Assembly: GCF_000517545.1 (NCBI RefSeq)
Contig: NZ_BAIV01000012.1
Span: 1 to 64,000 of the forward strand
DNA: 64,000 nt
Direction: 5' to 3'
Origin: Bacteroides reticulotermitis JCM 10512
GTDB lineage: Bacteria > Bacteroidota > Bacteroidia > Bacteroidales > Bacteroidaceae
The notes beneath the pieces are model-generated. The model ran no database searches. It was not told where the DNA came from and saw only the letters and a program-made list of their open reading frames with translations. The translations under genes were made by a program, and so were the position numbers. Numbering within the stretch: the first letter of the stretch is position 1; each line of letters opens with the position of its first letter. Below, one piece after another: positions 1 through 10,526 of the stretch.

Positions 1-1760
1 AACAGTAGTGCTCAACCGATTGTTCTATTCATCTCAAATGAAAGAAAAACATTCCGCAACACAAATACTGTAAACTACGATTTTAAGAAACTACTTAAAA
101 ACGACAGCCACCATCTTACCGCTTTAGCCGGTCATGAATTAATTAAAATAAAAAGTACTGTCGATACGGATGAAGTACGCTTCTACCCCAAATTATTCAC
201 GGCAGACCAAGCATTCAATTTATCGACCCAAGGGACTCCTTTCTCTACAGATAAATTCCGCAATGCAGATGATATCCTCCTCTCTTATTTTGCTCGTGTA
301 AACTACGATTTCGAAGGCAAATATTTGGCGAGTGCGACATTCCGTGCTGATGGTTCTTCTAAGTTTTCCGAAGGCAATCGTTGGGGATATTTTCCATCAG
401 CTGCCTTAGCTTGGCGTATTTCAAGTGAAAGTTTTATGGAAAGCACCCACTCTTGGTTGGATGATTTAAAGATTCGCGCTAGTTACGGTACGGCCGGTAA
501 CAATAATATCCCCAGTGATCAAACCCGTACAATTTGGTCAGGCGGTACAAGCCCCAACACCGGATGGATAAACAACGTAAATAGCTTCTGGACTACAGGT
601 TCATCAATGACGAATCCTGATTTGAAATGGGAAACGACCTATACGCGTAACTTCGGTTTAGACTTCACCTTGTTGAACGGTAAGCTCAGTGGTACTGTAG
701 AATACTATTGGAATACAACCAAAGACTTGTTACTCGAATTTCCGGTATCAGGAGTTGGCTACTCTACTCAATACCGTAATATTGGAGAGACTGAAAATAG
801 AGGTTGGGAAGTTACTCTCAACTGGAATCCAATCAATAAAAAGAATTATGGTCTAAGCTGGGTGCTAATGTTGGTTTCAATAAAAATAAAGTAAACTCAT
901 TAGGTGGACTTGAGCAATATCCAGCAGCTTCAGGATGGGCTTCCTCAGAAATTTCGTCTGACTTTATGGTACGTCCCGGATATGCAGTTGGAGAAATATA
1001 TGGATATGTTTCTGACGGTCGTTATGAAGTATCGGATTTTGAAGGTTTCATTGATGGAAAGTGGAAGCTAACCCCAGGCAATGTAGACAATACTTCGGTT
1101 ATCGGCGGTGCAAAGTATCTTCGTCCGGGAGCCTTAAAGTTGAAGAATGTAGACGGTAGTGAAGACAATAAAGTTACTACTTCGGATGTTACCAAGATTG
1201 GTGATACCAATCCGCTCTGTAGTGGTGGTTTCACAATCAATGGACGCTTATATGGTTTTGATTTAAGTGCCAACTTCACCTATAGCATTGGCAATGATAT
1301 TTATAACGCCAACAAAATTGAATATACAACAGCCGGTAAATACAAATACCGTAACATGATTGATGTCATGGCTGAAGGCTCGCGCTGGAACAATCTTAAC
1401 CCGGATGGAACTATTTGTAATGACCCTACTCAATTAGCTGCTATGAATGCTAATACAAGCATGTGGTCTCCTTGGATGAGTCAAATGACACTAACTGATT
1501 GGGCCATTGAAGACGGCTCATTCCTCCGTCTTTCTTCTCTGTCTATCGGATATACTGTCCCAGTAGATTTGACTAGAAAAGTAGGTATTCAGAATTTACG
1601 CTTCTACGCAACAGGTTATAATTTATTCTGCATAACCAGCTACAGCGGCTTCGATCCTGAAGTGTCTACACGCACCAAGACCGCTTTAACTCCGGGCGTT
1701 GATTATTCGGCATACCCCAAGAGCCGTCAGTTCGTAATTGGCTTGAATTTAACCTTCTAA
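1..1760 (+). CDS. SusC-type TonB-dependent outer-membrane transporter, 5'-truncated by window edge, one frameshift
   Basis: This is the C-terminal part of a SusC/RagA beta-barrel that imports oligosaccharides across the outer membrane. The reading frame is open from base 1, so the signal peptide, carboxypeptidase-like domain and plug lie outside the window. Visible SusC signatures are the barrel segment with FRADGSSKF and WGYFPSAALAWR, the late-barrel LRFYATGYNLF, and the typical terminal aromatic ending GLNLTF. A frameshift sits near base 860. Adding one G to the GGG run there reads LSWGANVGFNKNK and joins the two frames perfectly. It is followed 13 bp later by its SusD partner. Given the pectin-degrading neighbours, the likely cargo is pectic oligosaccharides; that part is inference. 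Confidence 0.93.
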
Positions 1761-1773
1761 AACTAAGATAGCA

Positions 1774-3629
1774 ATGAAAAATAAAATATATACAACAATT
1801 GCCATATTGTCATTTTGTGGAAGTGCTTTCATGACTTCCTGTGATGACCTGTTAGACACTAAATCTCCATCCTCTTTGGAGAATAGCGTAATTTTCTCCG
1901 ACCCTGACCTAGCCGAAGGAGCTATCAAAGGTATATACACATATTACGGAGAGCAGAATTACCGGGCACGTTATTTACCATGGTACGGAATGAATACCGA
2001 CATTGAGTGGTATAATTCTTCAGAAAAAGGCGATGATAAAGCCCATTTGGTAACGTTCAATGCTTTACCAAATAATACGCAAATGAACATAGCCGAAAGC
2101 AAAGAGCCTTGGTCCAATATTTATAACGGAATTGAAAAGGCTAACTTAGCAATCCAAGGCTTAAAAGCTTCAGCAGACCTGACTAACAGTAAACTGAAAC
2201 AACTCTACGGCGAAGCCTTACTTTAAGAGCCATGGCCTACGTTGACCTTATCAATGCATGGGGAGATGTGCCGAGTCGTTTTGAGCCTGTTACTACGCCT
2301 ACTATATACATGGCGAGAACTGACAAATATCAGATTTACAAACAGCTAATTAAAGATTTACAAGAAGCGGAGAATTTGGTTGCTTGGCCTAATGAATCTA
2401 CAATAACTCAAACAGCAGAACGTATCAACAAAGCTTTTGTAAAAGGCCTTTTAGCACGTGTTTGTCTACAAGCATCAGGCTATTCTTTAACAGCAAACGG
2501 TACTTCTGAAAAAAGCAATGATCCGGAATTAGATAAATCAGTATTATATCCTATCGCTCTTCAAGCATGTAAAGATGTGATGGATCAAGAAGGAGTATAC
2601 GTTGCGTTAAAAGATAAATTCGAAGATATCTTTCAGGATATTTGTCGGGATGTAATCTCCGCAGGAAGTGAATCTCTATGGGAAATACCTTATGCTAACG
2701 CACCCTCTGCACGTGGACGTATGGTATATACTTTTGGTCTCAAGCATAATACAACAGATGACATGACTGACGTTGCTCAAGGTGGACAAGCGGGTCCTAC
2801 CCCCTTCTTCTTCTTCGACTATTCTGTCAAAGATAAACGGAGAGATATTTCATGTATACCTTACAAATGGGATAAGGGTGTCCAAGGAGTTAACTCTCTC
2901 AACACATGGTACTTTGGTAAACTTCGCTATGAATGGATGGAGCGTAAAGCCAGTGGCAACGATGACGGTATTAACAAGCAATATATGCGTTATGCGGATA
3001 TAGTATTAATGAGAGCAGAACTAGAAAATGAATTAAACGGCGCAGCAGCTGCCGCTCCGTACTTAAAACAAATTCGTCAACGTGCATTTGATCAGGCCGA
3101 CTGGAGTACAGAAGTGGACCAATATGTCAGCAATGTATCAGGCGATAAAACAGCGATGTTCAATGCCATCGTTGATGAACGTGCTTTTGAGTTCTGTGGT
3201 GAATTTATACGCCGTGCTGACTTGATTCGCTGGAATCTCTTAAAAGTAAAACTAGATGAAGCTAAAGAAAAAATGTATCGTCTCCGTACTTTAGCGGGTG
3301 AATATGCCGATTTAAGTGGCCGCTTATTCTACAAGAATGTTGATTACAAATGGACACGTGGCGGCACAACCCGGACAATTGTAGGAGGTGGACTGGAACT
3401 ATTTGGTCTCAACCACGGCGAACTTGCCGAAAATGTGCCAACGGGATTCACCGAATACACCGATAGTAAAGGAGCAGCCACACTGTGGATAAAAGAAGAT
3501 AATCTAAAAGATGATAAAATAGAGACTATCTATGTGCAAAATCCTGATAAGTTTATGTATTGGCCAATCTTCCAATATAATTTGGACGCCAACATCTTAT
3601 TGGAGAATTATTCATGGTATGGCAATTAA
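1774..3629 (+). CDS. SusD/RagB-family glycan-binding lipoprotein, one frameshift
   Basis: Cell-surface lipoprotein that caps the SusC barrel and captures glycan. The N-terminus has a lipoprotein signal ending FMTSC, so Cys23 is the likely lipidation site, followed by the SusD-typical DDLLDTKSPSSL. The helical core includes WSNIYNGIEKANLAI and the family motif MAYVDLINAWGDVP. Later come ADIVLMRAE and the conserved block DERAFEFCGEFIRRADLIRW. The gene is broken near base 2220: one A added to the TTA gives EALTLRAMAYVD, so about 618 residues would be made, a normal SusD length. It lies between the SusC and the DUF5123-type lipoprotein with 13 and 22 bp gaps, implying one transcript. Confidence 0.94.
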
Positions 3630-3651
3630 TTACACCTTAATTTAGAACAGT

Positions 3652-5202
3652 ATGAAAAAATATATAATCGCAGCATTTGCTTTCGTCACAATGCTGTCAG
3701 GAAGCATAACATTCACCTCATGTGAAGATATTGACGATGTGAAGGAATTGAATCTGGATCGTCTATTGTCTCCTACCAACCTGGTTGCAAGAGTTAGAAA
3801 CAAAGTCGACATCGAATTGACGTGGGATGCTATGGATAAGGCCCAATCTTATGTAATCGAGGTATTTAAGGAAGATCCCGATTTTGCAGGAACTCCCGTT
3901 GCTACGTTTGAATCTGAAAAAGGTTCTTATACCGTTTATGGATTGGAAGGCGAAACATCGTATTCTATCCGTGTGAAAAGTGTAGCTGAAGGAATCGCCG
4001 ACTCCAAATGGGTTAGCGCTACACGCTCAACAGATGCAGAGCAAATTCTATATGCAGTAGTGGACGAGGATATTGAAGCTACTCAGGTAACACTTCGTTG
4101 GCCTGCCGGACAAGTTGCTACAAAAATAGAGCTTACTCCCGGAGAAATAAGCTACACAGTAACAGCTGGTGATATCGCTTCTGGTTCAGCTACTATTACG
4201 GGGCTAGCTGATGAGACCAAATACACAGCCATGCTCAAAAATGGAAATAAGACGCGTGGTACAGCTACATTTGAAACACTTCTGAATTTAGAAGGTGCTA
4301 TTCCCGTTAAACCCGATGATAACTTAAGTGCAATGCTCGCAGAAGCAAAAGACGGGGATGTATTTGCCCTGTTAGCGGGTACGCATATAGCAGGAAAACT
4401 ATCTATCCAGAAAAACATATCTATCAAAGCTGCCAAACCGGCAGATAAACCAGTGTTATCGGCTTTGATCTCACTAGAAGCAGGCGTGTCGTTCGAATTG
4501 AAAGATTTAATTTTAGATGGATATGAAGCGATAGATGTTGCTAAAAACGCAGACCAAGCGATTCAATTCAATACTGCCGGTGTGTCATATGGAAATATTG
4601 CGATCAATGGATGTACCATCAGGAATTATGAAAAAGGGCTTTTGTATTTGAATGTTACAGCATTAGCAGAATCAATCACTATAAGCAATTGTACGATTTA
4701 TGATATTGTTTGTACAGGTGGAGATTTCTTTGACTGTCGTGAAGGAACAGCTAAGGTTGTTAATTTCACTAACAATACTGTATACAACTGTGCAAATACT
4801 GCTCGAGACTTTTTCCGGATAGATGATAAATCAGCTAATCTCTCGGCAGCCCCAGTTTTATTAGTGGATCATAATACATTTAATAATGTATCTAATAATA
4901 GTGGAAAGCGTTTACTTTATGTTCGTTGGAAAGGAAATGATATAACCTTTACGAATAATATACTAGCCAACACGAATGCATATTATACAAATCAATCAAG
5001 TACTAATATGGCAACAATGAGTAAAAATAATTATTTTAATGCACCCAATTTTACTGGTAGTACAGTAAATAATGCACAAAATGATGTCAGTGGTAAGTAC
5101 ACAACCTTAGACCCAGGCTTTAAGGATCTGGAAAACGGTGATTTTACTCTCTCCAATGAAGATTTAATTTATGAAAAGATTGGTGCTCCCAAATGGTACT
5201 AA
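3652..5202 (+). CDS. Surface lipoprotein with FN3-like domains and a right-handed beta-helix (DUF4957/DUF5123 type)
   Basis: A 516-residue intact lipoprotein with signal MKKYIIAAFAFVTMLSG ending at FTSC. Residues about 40-125 look like a fibronectin type III domain (IELTWDAMDKAQSYVIEV ... TSYSIRVKSVA), and a second short beta domain follows to about 210. Residues 215-500 contain repeated N-rich turns (SNCTIYD, FTNNTVYN, VDHNTFNN, FTNNILAN) spaced as in right-handed beta-helices. That arrangement matches the DUF4957 plus DUF5123 proteins often encoded just after susCD in pectin PULs. It may bind or cleave polygalacturonate. I see no classical PL1 catalytic motif, so a binding role is at least as likely. 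It is the last gene before a strong terminator. Confidence 0.8.
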   Translation: MKKYIIAAFAFVTMLSGSITFTSCEDIDDVKELNLDRLLSPTNLVARVRNKVDIELTWDAMDKAQSYVIEVFKEDPDFAGTPVATFESEKGSYTVYGLEGETSYSIRVKSVAEGIADSKWVSATRSTDAEQILYAVVDEDIEATQVTLRWPAGQVATKIELTPGEISYTVTAGDIASGSATITGLADETKYTAMLKNGNKTRGTATFETLLNLEGAIPVKPDDNLSAMLAEAKDGDVFALLAGTHIAGKLSIQKNISIKAAKPADKPVLSALISLEAGVSFELKDLILDGYEAIDVAKNADQAIQFNTAGVSYGNIAINGCTIRNYEKGLLYLNVTALAESITISNCTIYDIVCTGGDFFDCREGTAKVVNFTNNTVYNCANTARDFFRIDDKSANLSAAPVLLVDHNTFNNVSNNSGKRLLYVRWKGNDITFTNNILANTNAYYTNQSSTNMATMSKNNYFNAPNFTGSTVNNAQNDVSGKYTTLDPGFKDLENGDFTLSNEDLIYEKIGAPKWY

Positions 5203-5223
5203 TCAAGAATTTTAAATAAAATG

Positions 5224-5260
5224 ACTAGGGTGCTTCTAACAGAGGTACCCTAGTTTTTTT
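5224..5260 (+). terminator. Strong rho-independent terminator of the susCD-beta-helix operon
   Basis: The stem begins ACTAGGGTGCTTCT and returns as AGAGGTACCCTAGT, 14 pairs with two G-T pairs, around an AAC loop and followed by seven T. It lies 21 bp after the stop codon of the beta-helix lipoprotein gene. Confidence 0.93.
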
Positions 5261-5385
5261 ATGGGTCTTATTTAGATACTTCCACAATCGGTAGAACACA
5301 CTATTTCTCCTACTAAGAGTTGTTTTAGGTAATACCTTTTTGGATTCTGCATGGCTGTTCTTGCTGAAAACAAGTACTGAATTAG

Positions 5386-5451
5386 ACTGTGCCATGCCCG
5401 TGTCACAACTGTGCCAAGCCGGTGGCACAACTGTGCCATCGCAGTGCACTG
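5386..5451. repeat. Array of three 22-bp palindromic units (GTGCC/GGCAC type)
   Basis: Three adjoining 22-bp units start at 5386, 5408 and 5430, each beginning ACTGTGCCA. The first two end in a GTCACA or GGCACA that is complementary to their own start. The junction at 5423-5438 reads TGGCACA-AC-TGTGCCA, a perfect 7-bp inverted repeat. The array decays after 5451 (TCGTGCCAAC, then GTTGTGACAC). There are no spacers, so it is not a CRISPR array. The unit length and the CTGT lead match other arrays in the window. Confidence 0.8.
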
Positions 5452-5678
5452 TCGTGCCAACTATAAAGAACTGTTGTGACACTAAGGTACATTCGGGTGG
5501 CAATGGGTTGTTGCGCCTTCAAGCTAGTGGCGTCTTTTCAAGTTACCTTGTACTAAAATTGAAGATGAACTTGTTTTTATAAATTAGCTTTCGCTTGTCT
5601 CGTAAATTGCCTAATGGGGCGTATAGTAGTAAAGTGCTAAAATGAAGTCCTCTCTAAGACAGAATACAGCTAAAAAGA

Positions 5679-5762
5679 ATGAGAGATCCCTCAAAAATGA
5701 TGAGAGATACGTCCAAAAAAGGGCAAAAATGCGGGAAAATGATGAGAGATACCGCTTTGAAA
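5679..5762. repeat. 21-bp-spaced ATGAGAGAT repeat array
   Basis: ATGAGAGAT occurs at 5679, 5700 and 5742, that is 21 bp and then 42 bp apart, with a diverged unit at 5721 (GGGCAAAAATGCGGG). Looser copies follow at 5816 and 5824, and an inverted CTCTCATT lies near 5769. It looks like a further variant of the short-period arrays seen elsewhere in the gene-free islands. Confidence 0.6.
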
Positions 5763-5864
5763 AAGTACCTCTCATTGCCTAACACATTGAATTATTGCCT
5801 ATTAAGCGAAAAACAATGAGAGCATGAGAGATAAAATATTTTTTCTTGTATGGAGGGAGAGAGA

Positions 5865-5898
5865 TAGGAAGACAGCCAATCGGGCTATCTTCCTATTT
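5865..5898 (-). terminator. Hairpin overlapping the 3' end of the hybrid regulator gene
   Basis: ATAGGAAGACAGCC pairs with GGCTATCTTCCTAT across a short loop, with one mismatch, and overlaps the last codons of the regulator. There is no T-run on the - strand side, so a terminator role is plausible but unproven. Confidence 0.4.
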
Positions 5899-8800
5899 TA
5901 TCCCGATATTCTGTTGGAGTCATACCCGTTTTAGCTTTGAAGCACTTACTGAAATAGCGAGGATCATTGATTCCTACCATATAAGATATCTGAGTCATAT
6001 TAAACTCTCCGGATTCAATTAACTGAGCAGCCCGTTTGATACGCATCTCTTTGATAAATTCAATGGGAGCCAATCCGGTCAAAGTCTTCAACTTCTTAAA
6101 GAACACCGAACGACTCACGGCCAGTTCACGAACTAAATCGTCAACAACCAACTCACCATTATCTATATGTTGCTCCATCAATTCAACTAGTTTCTCCATA
6201 AATTTCCGGTCATTAGAAGACATTTCGGGCATCATAGGCTCTTCAGGCAGAATCTCTTCTTCGACATTTCCTTCCTCCAAAACGGGTACCTCAACCGGCT
6301 GAGCAGGAGAGACAACAATACTCATCAAACTATCCCGGTAATAATCTTGCAGTTTCCGCCGCTGTGCCAATAAATTCTCCACGCGGGCTTGTAAATAGGT
6401 AGCGCTAAACGGCTTCGTGATATAGTCATCAGCACCGTACTCCAATCCTTCCAGTTTGCTTTCTATCGTTGTTTTAGCTGTTAAAAGAATTATTGGAATA
6501 TGACTGGTCGTCATTTCCTCACGTAGTTCTCGCGTCAATTCAATACCATCTTTGCCAGGCATCATCACATCACTGATGATAATATCCGGTAAGTATTTCA
6601 AGGCTTTACTCCATCCATCGATACCGTCAACTGCTTCAATAACCCGATAAGTCGATGAGAAAAGACTTCGCAAAAAGTTACGCAACTCTTGATTGTCTTC
6701 AACCAACAGCATAATTTCAGTACCATCAGTCTCCTGCACCTCACTCTCTTCGACCTCTGAGACAACAGAGAAAGTCTCACCTTCATCAGTCACGGTTGTT
6801 TCAGATAGAATAGAGGAGTTGGCTATATCAACCACTTGTCCCATCCGCAATGGTACATCCGTATCGTCAAGAATAAACTCAATTTCTTTGTCGTAATGCT
6901 CTTTGCCCTTTAAGAAATCAATCTTAAAACAGCTCCCTTCTCCCAAATGGCTATCTACGGTAATGGTAGCTTTATGCATCTCTACCAGTTCCTTAACCAA
7001 TGACAGCCCGATGCCGGTACTAGCCTGATTGGCGGCAGAGTGTCTGTCGACTAAATTCTCGAAACGAACAAACAGTGATTTCTTCCTCCCTTCGGCAATA
7101 CCAATACCTTGATCTTGCACACCAATGGAGACAGTATGCTCGTCTTCTCGAACAAACACTGTGATCATCTTGCCTTTAGGCGTATATTTAAATGCATTGG
7201 AAAGTAGATTGAAGACAATCTTCTCCAACTTATCAACATCCAACCAAAGATACAACTGGCTTTTCTCGGCCTGAAACAGAAAATCAATATGGTGTTCTTC
7301 GGCTACCGCTTCGAAATTTTCCATCACTCTACGCACAAATGAAACAACATCCACCTGCTGCACCTGCATCTTCATCTTCTTATTCTGTATCTTCCGGAAG
7401 TCCAGAATCTGGTTTACCAGTCGAAGCATACGATTGGTATTCCGCTCCACCACAACAAGCTGTTCGTGAACATCGGCCGGAAGTTTATCATTCCTCAGGA
7501 CTTGTTCTACCGGGCCAACGATCAAAGTAAGCGGGGTGCGTAGTTCGTGTGAAATATTTGTAAAGAAACGAAGTTTAATATCCGAGATCTGCTGTTCCAC
7601 AGATACTTCGTGCTTCAGTCGATAAATCGTAAACAGAATATAAACGGTTATGAATATAATCAATAAGACCATACAGACATACAAAACGAATGCCAACGGA
7701 GTTTCCCAAAACGAGGGTAGTATAACAATATCCAAAGTTCGTTCGTTGTTTACCCACACTCCATCGCTATTTGTAGACCGCACCCGAAACACATAATGCC
7801 CTTTTGCAAGGTTTGTATACGTTACACTGCGTTGCTTATCGGCCAGTATCCACTCCTTCTCCAGCCCTTCGAGTTTATACATATATTGTACACTCTGCGG
7901 ATTCGTAAAGTCGAGTGCTGCATACTGAACAGAAAAGATATTCTCATCATGAGAAAGTGTGAGTTCACGTGTATCATCCAAATCAACTGTCAACAGGGAG
8001 TTCTCGCCCGGATCGACTGTTTGGTTGGCAATCATTAACTTCGAAAAGACAATAGGCGGTACATAGCTACTTTTTCGGATAGAGTCCGGACTAAATATAA
8101 AAATCCCGTTACTAGACCCGAACATCATCTCTCCTCTGGATGTCAATGTAGAAGCCGCTTCGCTAAAACGTACCGGGAAAGTAATGCTACGCTCATCAAA
8201 ATTCTCGAACCTCTCCTCGTTTGGATTGAACTTGCAAATTCCATTCTCCGTACTCAACCAAAGGTATCCCTTAGAATCCTCTCGCATAGAGAGCAGCACG
8301 TCGGAAGGAAGCCCGTCTATCACCGAGTACGACTTAAATTCACCATGCCCGTCTTTACTGATCGAAACCACTTTATTCAGCCCACCACCGAAAGTAGCCA
8401 AGTATATTTCTTGTTTACGAGTCGGCAGAATCCAATGCACATCATTATTGCTCAGACTCTTCGTATCATTCGGTACTCGCGAGAAGTGATAGAATTTAAG
8501 ATCCTCCGGCTTTTTAAAATTTTCGGCAAAAGTTATAGCCCCTGTGGTAGTCCCCACCCATAAGTGTCCATTATTGTCAGATGTAATAAAACGTGTCTTA
8601 TTACAGGGATCAATGGGATACCCTTTCAGGTTATTCCGATGGTTGATAAAAACCGTCGCTCCATCTTTGCTCTTCGACAAATAGTTAATTCCTCCGGCAA
8701 ATGTTGCAACCCAAATACGTCCGTAGTGATCTTCGTATACACAATATACATTATTATCACTCAGGCTGTACATATCGTCTTCATTGTGCAGGAAGCGTGT

Positions 8801-10413
8801 CAGTTTATAGGTCTCTCCTGTTCGCTCTGCACGAATCAGACCATCTCCCTTAGTCGCTATCCACATGATGCCTTTGGAGTCCTGCATGATAAAATAGGCA
8901 GTACCTTTTACCGGCGTACCCGAAAGAGAAATCGTACCGGACGCAGTCAAATATCCCATATACTTTCGATGAGCATCGTAAACACGGATCATTCCATCCT
9001 TCAACCCAACCCATAAGTTGCCTTCTTTATCTTCAAAAAGGGATCTGACCTCATTATTGATGGATTCATATTCGTGTGGCTCGGGAGTCAACATGGAAAA
9101 AGGAACATTTCGAAAGGTTATCTTTTCCAATCCTTTTGTGTGAGACGAAAGCCATAAGTTGCCTTGTTTATCTGAAAAGGCTGAATGAATCTTATTGGAG
9201 AACTTCCATTCACGACTCCCTAGTTCATTATAAAAAGGAACAAGACTATTTTTTTCTCTATCAAAATAAGAAAAGCCACCGCCAAATGGGTGCACCCAAA
9301 GATATCCATTCACATCTTCGTGGATATGGAAAGCGGGACGTGAACGCTCAGCACTGGAATATTCGGTCTTTACACGCTCACACTTAACAATGCCAGTAGC
9401 CGGATTGAAATGGGCGACAACACCAGGTTCTTCCTGCTCAAACCACACCTCCTTATGTCGATCGACATAAGCCGACAAAATCGGTTTATCGGGCAGTTCC
9501 TTACAAGTTATAGGGGAGTAATGTATGTTGGCTTTTGTCTTTAGGTTGTGGCTAAAGAAACCATCCTTATCAGTGGTTACAATAGCCTGAGTAGAAGTTG
9601 CCATATGAATTGAGGTCACCCGCGCTTTAGTCGGGATCTCCAACAAGCTGAACTCTCCATCTTTCTTCTTATAACACCAAATCCGTCCTCTATCTGAACC
9701 GAAACAAAGATCTGTCTCTGTCTCCATCACGCATAGAAAGCCTGTTTTAAGCCTTTAGCCTTTTCACTGGTATCGACGAAATAAGAAATAGCACGCTTCT
9801 CACCGGCCGGGATCATGCCTAGCCCATTATCGGTCAGCAGCCATTCATTACCGGCTTTATCCAGATATACCCGGTTTACATAAAGTGCAGGAAACAGACC
9901 GGACTCAGCCGAATAGATATCGCAAGAGAAGCGTGAGCCTTGCTCAGAAATAGTAACCCGAATCGCCCCATCATTTTCCGTAAAGAGCCATACGGTTCCG
10001 TTAGCCAAGACTTCTACGCGATGAATATTTAAGTAACTGCCCTTATCACCCGCTTTCGGAACTTGCTCAAAAGTCTCCGTTCGCGGATCAAAGCGGTGAA
10101 CACGATTATCATAGGTCATCAGCCATAGGAAGCCATTACAGTCCTCATATAAACGATCGACTCGGTTATTAGCCAGACTGATATAGTTTCCTTGGCGTGC
10201 TTTATAAACTTTAAATGTATAACCATCAAAGCGATTAATACCATCCCAGGTTGCAAACCAAAGATTATCTTTGTGATCCTGCAAAATACTCATTACTGTA
10301 TTTTGGGATAAACCATCTTCAGTCGAATAATGGGTAAAAAAGCAATGTTGTTGGGCATGTGTATATGTTACAGCAACCCACAAAAATATAATTGTATATA
10401 AGATTCTTTTCAT
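5885..10413 (-). CDS. Hybrid two-component system regulator (HTCS) of the pectin PUL, one frameshift
   Basis: Inner-membrane sensor, kinase and DNA-binding activator in one chain of about 1509 residues. A signal peptide (MKRILYTIIFLWVAVTYTHA) is followed by some 850 residues of periplasmic propeller repeats (DHKDNLWFATWDGI, DKQGNLWLSS, EDKEGNLWVGL) and a Y_Y_Y domain. A membrane segment lies near 901-932. The HisKA box has FTNISHELRTPLT near 955, the ATPase has NLLSNAFKYTP and GIGLSLV, the receiver has IIISDVMMPGKDG, and an AraC-type helix-turn-helix forms the C-terminus. The start at 10413 leaves a proper signal peptide; the longer frame adds 14 unlikely residues. The break near 9730 is a lost G (GCGTGATGG); restoring it joins AFYA to METETDLCF. 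It presumably senses pectic oligosaccharide and drives this PUL. Confidence 0.95.
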
Positions 10414-10435
10414 TATTTTACTCGATTCTATGGCG

Positions 10436-10443
10436 TAAAGATA
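10436..10443 (-). promoter_or_regulatory. Weak -7 box upstream of the HTCS gene
   Basis: The - strand reads TATCTTTA, one mismatch from TAnnTTTG, 22 bp before the chosen start. No -33 element is evident. Confidence 0.3.
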
Positions 10444-10526
10444 GAAAAAACTCACTTCTCCATCGTACTCTTACAGTCTATTTAACAGAATCGAGTATAA
10501 AATAAAAATCAAATCAAACTTATATA

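Larger units (their letters stand above)
5261..5860. other. Gene-free stretch between two convergent transcription units
   Basis: About 600 bp with no convincing gene; the short open frames here lack family features. It holds two arrays of 21-22-bp units, annotated separately. Confidence 0.7.

Noticed and set aside
5340..5582. 80-codon + strand and 92-codon - strand frames around 5.2-5.6 kb
   Set aside because: They run through the 22-bp repeat array and have no family match that I recognise; the frames follow from the repeat composition.
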